From Verrucomicrobiales bacterium (lineage in GTDB: Bacteria > Verrucomicrobiota > Verrucomicrobiia > Methylacidiphilales > JAAUTS01), in the NCBI GenBank assembly GCA_031279715.1, contig JAITHY010000064.1, positions 1-13,352 of the forward strand: a stretch of DNA of 13,352 nucleotides, given 5' to 3'. Both the position numbers and the translations under genes were made by a program. Every line of letters starts with the position of its first letter. Positions within the stretch are counted from its first letter, which is position 1. Shown here piece after piece: positions 7,002 to 12,796 of the stretch. The notes beneath the pieces were generated by a model. The model searched no databases and was not told the DNA's origin. It was given only the letters and a program-made list of their open reading frames with translations.

Positions 7002-8027
7002 TTATAACAACCGCTCCTGCCGCCCACTGTTGGCGGACAAGCCCAGCTTCTCATATGCCAGCGGCAGCGCGACGCGGCCCTGCTGCGTGCGGCTGAGATA
7101 GCCTTGCATAATGAGATACGGCTCATGCACTTCCTCCAACGTGCCCGCCTCCTCGCCAACCGCCACGGCCAGCGAGTTCAAACCGACCGGTCCGCCCTGG
7201 AACTTCACTATCAGCGTCTCCAAAATCCGCTTGTCCATTTCATCAAGGCCGTGCCGGTCAATTTCCAGCATCGTCAGCGCCTTGTCCGCCACCTCGCACG
7301 TCGTCTGTCCGCCGTGCCTCACCAGTGAATAATCCCGCACCCATTTCAGCAAATTATTCGCAATACGAGGCGTGCCGCGCGAACGTCGCGCAATCTCCCG
7401 CGCCGCCGCCTCGTCCATGCCGCTGATGTTGAGCAAACCCGACGAGCGCAACACTATCGCCGTCAGCGCCTCCGTGTCGTAATACTCCAGCCGGTTGGTA
7501 ATGCCAAACCGCGACCGCAACGGTGAACTCAGCATCCCCGGCCGCGTCGTCGCGCCGACAAGCGTGAATTTCGGCAAATTCAAACACACGCTCCGCGCGC
7601 TCGGCCCCTGGTCAATCACAATGTCAATTTTGAAATCCTCCATCGCGGGGTACAAATATTCCTCGATGGTCTTGTTCAGCCGGTGAATTTCGTCAATAAA
7701 CAACACGTCGTTTTCCTGCAGCCCAGTCAGCAATCCGGCGAGGTCGCCCGCCTTTTCCAGCGTCGGCCCCGATGTGATGCGCATCTGCACGCCCATCGCT
7801 TTCGCCAAAATGTGCGCGAGTGTGGTTTTGCCAAGGCCGGGCGGACCGCTGAGCAAGACGTGTTCCAGCGCCTCGCCACGCATTTGCGCCGATTGAATCA
7901 TCACCTCCAGCCGCTCCTTGACTTTCTCCTGCCCGACGAACTCGCCCATCTGCGCGGGACGCAATGTGTTCAACTCACCGTCAGCGGCCTCCTCGCGATT
8001 AAATTTTCCCAATGTATGCTCGCTCAT
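7002..8027 (-). CDS. ruvB: Holliday junction branch migration helicase RuvB
   Basis: Hexameric AAA+ motor that, with RuvA, drives branch migration of Holliday junctions in recombinational repair. The 341 residues match the family. Walker A GPPGLGKT (61-68), Walker B VLFIDEIHRL with Asp112-Glu113, sensor 1 LVGATTR (156-162), the arginine-finger segment LRSRFG (170-175) and the C-terminal winged helix from about 265 (GLDEMDKRILETL, then VGEEAGTLEEV and EPYLIMQGYL) appear in order. ATG 8027 lies three bases after the ruvA stop, a standard ruvAB arrangement. The N-terminus contains ADGEL (16-20), encoded by a 16-base string (7971-7986) identical to one in ruvA (8067-8082). No ruvC is present next to the pair. 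It converges on the aquaporin gene across 84 bases. Confidence 0.98.
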   Translation of the reverse strand: MSEHTLGKFNREEAADGELNTLRPAQMGEFVGQEKVKERLEVMIQSAQMRGEALEHVLLSGPPGLGKTTLAHILAKAMGVQMRITSGPTLEKAGDLAGLLTGLQENDVLFIDEIHRLNKTIEEYLYPAMEDFKIDIVIDQGPSARSVCLNLPKFTLVGATTRPGMLSSPLRSRFGITNRLEYYDTEALTAIVLRSSGLLNISGMDEAAAREIARRSRGTPRIANNLLKWVRDYSLVRHGGQTTCEVADKALTMLEIDRHGLDEMDKRILETLIVKFQGGPVGLNSLAVAVGEEAGTLEEVHEPYLIMQGYLSRTQQGRVALPLAYEKLGLSANSGRQERLL

Positions 8028-8030
8028 AAA

Positions 8031-8621
8031 TCACAACCGTTTCAGCGCCTCGCGCACGATTTCCTCCAACTCACCGTCAGCGCCCGCCTCCGCAATCGCC
8101 TTCAGCGCGTCCTGCTGCTTGTAACCCAGCGCCACCAGCGCCAGCAACGCGTCGTTCGCCTTTTGCTGGTCGGGCGGCAACTGCTGATTGGTAGCGAGCG
8201 CCCGCCAGCTCTCGCTGATGCCGACCTTGTCCTTCAACTCCACGACCATCCGCTCCGCCGTCTTCCTGCCGACGCCCTTGATGCGTGACAAATAACCGAT
8301 GTCCTGCGTCGCCACCGCCGATTTGAATTGCACCGGCGACGACCCGCTCAACACCGCCAGCGCCAGCTTCGGGCCGATGCCCGACACATGATTGGTCAGC
8401 AACAAAAACAAATCCCTCTCCTCCCGCGACGCGAATCCGTACAACAACTGCGCATCCTCCCGCACAACGAGCACCGTCTTCAGCGTCGTCTCCGCCGGCG
8501 GCAGCGGCAGTTTTTCAAATGTCGAAACCGGAATCAACACCTCATACCCAACGCCGTTGACATCCAGCGTCACCCGCGTCGGCATTGATTCAACCAATCG
8601 GCCACGAAGAAATGCAATCAT
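8031..8621 (-). CDS. ruvA: Holliday junction DNA-binding protein RuvA
   Basis: Tetrameric protein that holds the four-way junction and loads RuvB. The 196 residues cover all three domains: an N-terminal OB fold starting MIAFLRGRL with VNGVGYEVLIP, two helix-hairpin-helix motifs (HVSGIGPKLALAVL near 78-91 and IKGVGRKTAERMVVEL near 114-129), and the RuvB-binding C-terminal domain after a flexible linker (ALLALVALGYKQQDALKAI to the end). Domain III contains ADGEL (181-185), encoded by a copy of the dispersed word at 8074-8082, in a poorly conserved turn. ATG 8621 gives the exact family N-terminus. The stop is three bases before ruvB. The upstream neighbour is an outer-membrane protein gene 62 bases away, with a possible hairpin between them. 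Confidence 0.97.
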   Translation of the reverse strand: MIAFLRGRLVESMPTRVTLDVNGVGYEVLIPVSTFEKLPLPPAETTLKTVLVVREDAQLLYGFASREERDLFLLLTNHVSGIGPKLALAVLSGSSPVQFKSAVATQDIGYLSRIKGVGRKTAERMVVELKDKVGISESWRALATNQQLPPDQQKANDALLALVALGYKQQDALKAIAEAGADGELEEIVREALKRL

Positions 8622-8647
8622 GCCCCCAATCTAACGGGCCAACAGCC

Positions 8648-8684
8648 AGGTGAAAAGAAAACAATCCACCGTGTTTTTTCACCT
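8648..8684. repeat. Inverted repeat in the outer-membrane protein/ruvA spacer
   Basis: AGGTGAAAA (8648-8656) and TTTTCACCT (8676-8684) form a perfect 9-base-pair stem with a 19-base loop, beginning at the stop codon of the outer-membrane protein gene. On the minus strand the stem is not followed by a T-run, so it is not a classic terminator; it could be a 3'-end-stabilising or attenuating hairpin ahead of ruvA. The A/T-rich lower stem makes it only moderately stable. Confidence 0.4.
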
Positions 8685-9724
8685 CAAAAATTATGCTTCA
8701 ACGACAGCGAAAAAATTTTTTCACAGGTGGCTTGCCGCGCCACCTCGGAAACAGCTTGCTCGACAACATACTGGAACTCGGCGATGGCGGTCAGCGAGTC
8801 GGTGATGGAAACTTTCGGCCCAAAGATAAGTCGGACAGAATTCTCGCGCCCGCTGTCATTGGCAGCGGGGTCCTTGACCGCGTACTCGCTACGGAGGCGG
8901 AAGGACAGGGCATCGGAGGCTTTCTGCTGCCATTCGACATAGTAGCGCCGCGCGGTGTTCTCGGCGGAGTCGGCGATTTTGTTGAGCGATTCCATGCGGT
9001 TGCCGACGCTGACGGTGGCGGCTTTGCCAAGCTGGAATCTGAGGCTGGAGTCGAGTGCATGATTGTTTTGCAAGGCGCCGCCGCCGCTCCAGCCGTCGCT
9101 TTCCTGCAACAGCGAGGGCGTCATCATCAGCGAGACGGCGTCCTTGTAAAGGCCTTGTTGCAACGAGAACGACGCCCGCTGCTGCCTGGTGATATTATTG
9201 GCAGACCAGGCGGTACGCTGGGAAAGTTGCGGCGCGAGGGTGGTTTGGGGGGAAATTTTCCATTCGAGACGCACGCCGTATTCGAGCCGATGGTCAAGGT
9301 CAGCGATACTGTTCCTCACATCGCTGCCGATGGTGTTGAAAAACGAGAGCTTGACACCGTCAGCGGCGCGGTAAGTGAGGCGGCTGACTTGGCTCTGCGC
9401 GAGGGACTCCGCAAGCGTGTCATTTTTCGCGGCGTATTCGTCCCAATTGTCGGCGGATTGAAGCCGAAAGGCGACTTCGTGGCTGAGGTCGAGGTTGTTC
9501 GCCAACCGCATTTGGTAATGGACGCCGAAGTGTCCGTTGTTGATTTGATAACCGTTGAACCCCGCGAGGCCGCCGCTGGTCTCACGGGATTGGTTGACAC
9601 GGTATTCGACGTCCACGATGTTTTCTTTCAACAAATCCCTGCGGGCAGGCAGGGTAAACTGGGCCTGCAACGCCACCGCCGGACAGAGGCTTGCCAAAAT
9701 CAAGATGTAAAGCCGCGATTTCAT
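8684..9724 (-). CDS. Predicted outer-membrane beta-barrel protein of unknown function
   Basis: I do not recognise a named family. From ATG 9724 the protein has 346 residues; a TTG codon immediately upstream could add one. The N-terminus KSRLYILILASLCPAVALQAQ is a clear signal peptide with likely cleavage at ALQA-Q. The rest has no further hydrophobic helix and is made of short alternating strands with polar turns (for example NLDLSHEVAFRLQ, LEYGVRLEWKISPQTTLAP, ARRYYVEWQQKASDALSFRL). The last residues SLSLKHNF end in Phe, the usual C-terminal signal for BAM-dependent insertion. Together these suggest a barrel of perhaps 14-16 strands in the outer membrane. It lies 24 bases after ubiD and 62 before ruvA, but nothing ties it functionally to either. 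Four dispersed words occur in it. A periplasmic beta-rich protein is the alternative. Confidence 0.75.
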   Translation of the reverse strand: MKSRLYILILASLCPAVALQAQFTLPARRDLLKENIVDVEYRVNQSRETSGGLAGFNGYQINNGHFGVHYQMRLANNLDLSHEVAFRLQSADNWDEYAAKNDTLAESLAQSQVSRLTYRAADGVKLSFFNTIGSDVRNSIADLDHRLEYGVRLEWKISPQTTLAPQLSQRTAWSANNITRQQRASFSLQQGLYKDAVSLMMTPSLLQESDGWSGGGALQNNHALDSSLRFQLGKAATVSVGNRMESLNKIADSAENTARRYYVEWQQKASDALSFRLRSEYAVKDPAANDSGRENSVRLIFGPKVSITDSLTAIAEFQYVVEQAVSEVARQATCEKIFSLSLKHNF

Positions 9725-9748
9725 CAAGTCGGTGAAAATTTTATCCCG

Positions 9749-11218
9749 CTAACGATGAGAGTCAAGCAGTTGCCGCATTTTGCCGACCAACTCCGCCGGA
9801 TGCGCGCACGGCTCAGGCCATGTTCGCGTGTACCCCTCGCCCGCGAGTTTGCGCGTGGCGTCAATACCGGCGTGCGAACCGATGTTCGGCAGACTTTGCG
9901 CGTGGTCAAGACTGTCGCACGGCCCTTTGGTGAACAGCGTGTCCCGCTGCGGATCAATGTTGGCGCAAACACGGAAAAGAACTTCGCCGGTGTTGTGCAC
10001 GTCAACGTCAGCGTCCACGACGACGATGATTTTGGCGAACATCATCTGCCCCATGCCCCAGAGTCCGTTCATGATTTTAAACGCTTGATACGGATATTGC
10101 TTGTTGACGCTGACGATGACGAGGTTGTGAAACACCCCCTCGGCGGGCAGCGCAATGTCCACGATTTCGGGAAAATTCATTTTGATCACCGGCAGAAAAA
10201 TCCGCACGCTGGCGTCGCCAAGATAAAAATCCTCCATCGGCGGCTTGCCAACGATAGTCGCGGGATATACGGCGTCCTTGCGGTGCGTGATGCACGTCAC
10301 GTGAAACACCGGATACCGGTCCACCGGTGTGTAAAATCCCGTGTGGTCGCCGAACGGCCCCTCGTCGCGCAATTCGCCTGGGGCCACATAACCCTCAATG
10401 ACAAAGTCACTGTCAGCGGGCACAAGCAACTCATTCGTCTCGCACTTCACCAGCGGCACGGATTTTTTTCGCAAATAACCCGCGAGCATGATTTCGTCAA
10501 GCCCGTCCGGCAGCGGCGCGGTCGCGCTGAACGTCAGCGCGGGGTCGCCGCCGAGGCACACGCTGACGGGCATCCGTTCGCCGCGCTCGCGGTAACGCTG
10601 ACCGTGACGCGCCCCGACTTTGTGCAACTGCCAGTGCATCCCCGTGGTGCGGCGGTCAAAAACTTGCATCCGGTACATGCCGATGTTGCGCAAGCCAGTG
10701 TCGGGGTCTTGCGTGTGCACGTTCGGCAGCGTCACGAACGCGCCGCCGTCAGCGGGCCAGCATTTCAAGATGGGCAGCAAATTCAAGCCGTCACCGTCAG
10801 CGTCCGTTTTGATAATGACATCCTTGCACGCGCCGACGCTGACGGTGCGCGGCTTGGCGTGCAACGCGCCGATGCCCTGTTTCAGCAACTCCCAGGCCTC
10901 GCCAAAATTTTGCGGCGGCTTCGCCTTCAGCAAACCGGCGAGTTGCCCCGCCACTTCATTTACCTTGCCGACATTCAGCGCCAGCGCCATCCGCCGCTCG
11001 CTGCCAAACGCGTTGATAAGCACAGGAAACGCGCTGACACTGCCGTCGGGCAGCACCGGCTTGGTGAACAGCAGCGCCCTGCCCCCGCCCGGCTTCTTCA
11101 TCTCCAAGTCCGCCAGCGCCGCGATTTCCAACTCCGTCTTGACCGGCTCGCTGACGGTCACCAGTTCACCGGCAGCGTCCAGCTTTTCCGCAAAATCCCG
11201 CATTGATTCATATGCCAT
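9749..11218 (-). CDS. ubiD: UbiD-family (de)carboxylase, prenyl-FMN dependent
   Basis: UbiD enzymes decarboxylate aromatic or unsaturated acids with prenylated FMN made by UbiX. The 489 residues match classical UbiD (E. coli 497). Visible landmarks are NIGMYRMQVFDRRTTGMHW with Arg183, GGDPALTFSATAPLP, and the active-site segment GELRDEGPFGDHTGFYTP with Glu282 and Glu286. These fit 4-hydroxy-3-polyprenylbenzoate decarboxylase of ubiquinone synthesis, but the homologous MqnL of the futalosine menaquinone route looks similar, and other aromatic decarboxylases share the fold. With a long-chain polyprenyl synthase in the window, a quinone role is the simplest inference. No ubiX is visible. ATG 11218 follows the tadA stop by nine bases; GGAGGA (minus strand, 11240-11235) lies too far upstream for a good ribosome site. 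It holds 11 copies of the dispersed word, the most of any gene here. Confidence 0.92.
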   Translation of the reverse strand: MAYESMRDFAEKLDAAGELVTVSEPVKTELEIAALADLEMKKPGGGRALLFTKPVLPDGSVSAFPVLINAFGSERRMALALNVGKVNEVAGQLAGLLKAKPPQNFGEAWELLKQGIGALHAKPRTVSVGACKDVIIKTDADGDGLNLLPILKCWPADGGAFVTLPNVHTQDPDTGLRNIGMYRMQVFDRRTTGMHWQLHKVGARHGQRYRERGERMPVSVCLGGDPALTFSATAPLPDGLDEIMLAGYLRKKSVPLVKCETNELLVPADSDFVIEGYVAPGELRDEGPFGDHTGFYTPVDRYPVFHVTCITHRKDAVYPATIVGKPPMEDFYLGDASVRIFLPVIKMNFPEIVDIALPAEGVFHNLVIVSVNKQYPYQAFKIMNGLWGMGQMMFAKIIVVVDADVDVHNTGEVLFRVCANIDPQRDTLFTKGPCDSLDHAQSLPNIGSHAGIDATRKLAGEGYTRTWPEPCAHPAELVGKMRQLLDSHR

Positions 11219-11227
11219 AAAAAAACT

Positions 11228-11725
11228 TTAAAAATCCTCCGCGGCAGCTTCGCGCCGTTGCGACTCCGCGTTTTGTTTTCGTCTTTCCCTGAAAAACTCC
11301 CGCAACAACGCCCTGCATTCCGGCTCCAGCACGCCGCTGACAATGTCGCAACGATGATTCCACCCGTCAAATTGCAGCAAATTCACCGACCCGCCGGCAG
11401 CGCCGTACTTCGGGTCATTCGCGCCGATGACCACGCGCCCGACGCGGCACAACACGGACGCGCCGGCGCACATGGGGCACGGTTCTTTGGTGACGAACAG
11501 CGAGCACTCGTTCAGCCGCCAGTCACCAACGGCGGTTTGCGCCTGCGTCAGCGCCAGCATCTCCGCGTGCGCCGTCGCGTCCTTCAACAACTCCACCTGG
11601 TTCCACGCCCGCCCGATGATTTCATGCCCGCGCACGATGACCGCGCCAATCGGCACCTCACCGTCAGCGGCCGCTTTGCGCGCCAGCCGCAACGCCTCGC
11701 GCATGAAGTATTCGTCGTTGAACAT
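11228..11725 (-). CDS. tadA: tRNA-specific adenosine-34 deaminase TadA
   Basis: Converts A34 to inosine in the anticodon wobble position (tRNA-Arg ACG in most bacteria). The zinc-dependent cytidine-deaminase fold is evident: His53-Ala-Glu55 (TAHAEMLAL) and Cys83/Cys86 (EPCPMCAGA), followed by the TadA-specific DPKYGAAGGSVNLL. The N-terminal region reads ADGEVPIGAVIV, the usual beta-strand entry, with the dispersed word encoding ADGEV (20-24). The 165 residues include a charged C-terminal tail (FFRERRKQNAESQRRE and on) of about normal length. ATG 11723-11725 is the natural start; only a weak GAG precedes it. The gene probably heads a minus-strand unit running into ubiD nine bases later. Guanine deaminase and other deaminases are less likely given the motif set. 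Confidence 0.95.
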   Translation of the reverse strand: MFNDEYFMREALRLARKAAADGEVPIGAVIVRGHEIIGRAWNQVELLKDATAHAEMLALTQAQTAVGDWRLNECSLFVTKEPCPMCAGASVLCRVGRVVIGANDPKYGAAGGSVNLLQFDGWNHRCDIVSGVLEPECRALLREFFRERRKQNAESQRREAAAEDF

Positions 11726-11881
11726 CAGCGGATAATCTCGCGCAAAAACACCGGGCCGCCAAGTTTATTAACTCTCGACGGCACGAAATGACGTTTCAAC
11801 CTTGAGCCGGTGATTGACCGTAAAAATGGAGCGCCAAATTTCACATTCCCCATTTCGCGTTTCGCGTGTAGTTTGGAATTC
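11726..11881. promoter_or_regulatory. Divergent tadA/murI spacer
   Basis: This 156-base noncoding region separates two divergent genes and should contain both promoters. On the plus strand TTGACC at 11814-11819 resembles a -35 box, with AAATTT at 11836-11841 as a weak -10 candidate 16 bases downstream. TTTCGCG occurs twice in direct repeat near 11852-11866. GGAA precedes the murI ATG by a few bases and could act as a ribosome site. An in-frame TTG at 11810 would extend murI into this region but gives residues unlike the family. Confidence 0.3.
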
Positions 11882-12688
11882 ATGGATAACCGACCCCTGG
11901 GCGTTTTTGATTCCGGCATCGGCGGGCTGACCGTGGTGCGAGCGTTGCACGAGTTGCTGCCCAACGAACAACTGATTTACCTCGGCGACACCGCGCGCGT
12001 GCCCTACGGCAACAAATCCGCCGAGACAATCATTCGCTACTCGCGCGAGATTTCCCGGTTTCTGCGCTCCAAAAATGTGAAGGCCATCATCGTCGCCTGC
12101 AACACCGCGTCCGCCTACGCGCTGACGGTGTTGCGCGCCGAGTTAAACATTCCCGTCTTCGGCGTCATCGAACCGGGCGTCAGCGCCGCGCTGTCAGCGA
12201 CGCACAACAACCGCGTCGGAATCATCGGCACCATCGGCACCATCAACAGCGGCGCCTATCAAAACCGGTTGCGGGAACAAAATCCCGCCCTGGCCATCAC
12301 CGCGCAAGCAACGCCGCTGCTGGTGCCGCTCATTGAAGAGGACTGGCTGGAGCATTCCGCCACGCGCGTCATTTTGGATGAATATCTCTGGCCCCTCCGC
12401 CTGGCGGGAATCGACACACTGGTGCTGGCATGCACGCATTATCCGCTCTTGAAACCGACGCTGACCAACCTGCTCGGCCACCACATCGCCTTGGTGGACT
12501 CGGCGCAAACGTGCGCGCGGTTCGTGCACGAGGCGCTGGCCAGGGACGGACTGCTCAGCACCGCTGACGGTGAGCCGCCGCTGGAGGTTTACCTGACCGA
12601 CCTTCCCGTGCATTTCCAGAAAGCCGGCGGGCGTTTTCTGCGAAAAACACTGGCACACGTGTCCGTGGTTTCCGTCGAGGATTGTTAA
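11882..12688 (+). CDS. murI: Glutamate racemase
   Basis: Makes D-glutamate for peptidoglycan by cofactor-independent racemisation in the cytoplasm. Numbering from ATG 11882 (268 aa, normal family length): Asp10 in GVFDSGIGGLTV, PYGNKS, catalytic Cys73 in VACNTASAYAL and catalytic Cys184 in LACTHYPLL. The ATG is chosen over an upstream in-frame TTG (11810) because MDNRPLGVFDSG is the expected N-terminus and GGAATTC precedes it. Five dispersed words lie inside, one encoding ADGEP (228-232), and a sixth copy begins at the stop codon. The gene is transcribed divergently from tadA and in line with the ThyX-like gene 108 bases downstream, so a shared transcript is possible. Aspartate racemase is excluded by the glutamate racemase motif set. 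Confidence 0.97.
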   Translation: MDNRPLGVFDSGIGGLTVVRALHELLPNEQLIYLGDTARVPYGNKSAETIIRYSREISRFLRSKNVKAIIVACNTASAYALTVLRAELNIPVFGVIEPGVSAALSATHNNRVGIIGTIGTINSGAYQNRLREQNPALAITAQATPLLVPLIEEDWLEHSATRVILDEYLWPLRLAGIDTLVLACTHYPLLKPTLTNLLGHHIALVDSAQTCARFVHEALARDGLLSTADGEPPLEVYLTDLPVHFQKAGGRFLRKTLAHVSVVSVEDC

Positions 12689-12707
12689 CCGCTGACGGTC
12701 AACGGTT
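12687..12707. repeat. Near-palindromic copy of the dispersed word after murI
   Basis: A 21-base near-perfect palindrome starts in the murI TAA stop: outer arms AACCG and CGGTT, inner arms TGAC and GTCA, central G, with a single C/A mismatch (12692/12702). It contains CGCTGACGGTCA, a form of the dispersed word, and is the only core copy outside a coding region. There is no T-run after it and effectively no loop, so a terminator is unlikely. Confidence 0.6.
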
Positions 12708-12796
12708 GGACACCGCCGGGCGCGCCAATGCGTTCATAACGCGAGCGCCAGTTTTTGTGTTTCCTTGCGTTCTCTTGCGGCTAATTTAATTTCGTA
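12689..12796 (+). promoter_or_regulatory. murI to thyX-like spacer
   Basis: These 108 bases begin with the palindromic word copy and end AT-rich (12781-12796) just before the ThyX-like ATG. A direct repeat CTTGCG at 12764-12769 and 12774-12779 has a 10-base period. TTGCGT (12765-12770) and TAATTT (12787-12792) could be weak -35/-10 boxes 16 bases apart, but the -10 match is poor and would place the start site almost at the ATG. No Shine-Dalgarno is visible. Confidence 0.25.

Noticed and set aside
7683..8288. A 201-codon plus-strand frame across the ruvB/ruvA junction
   Set aside because: It is antisense to both halves of a textbook ruvAB pair, and its Gln/Arg/Leu-rich translation has no recognisable feature.
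8693..11206. A plus-strand open frame of about 837 codons opposite the outer-membrane protein gene and ubiD
   Set aside because: It lies antisense to two genes with clear family signatures or a signal peptide. The translation is rich in Arg, His and Val as expected from the reverse strand of GC-rich codons, and shows no known motif. Long stop-free antisense frames are common at this base composition.
11810..11881. A longer N-terminus for murI from TTG 11810
   Set aside because: The 24 added residues do not resemble glutamate racemases, whereas ATG 11882 gives the expected start next to FDSGIGG.
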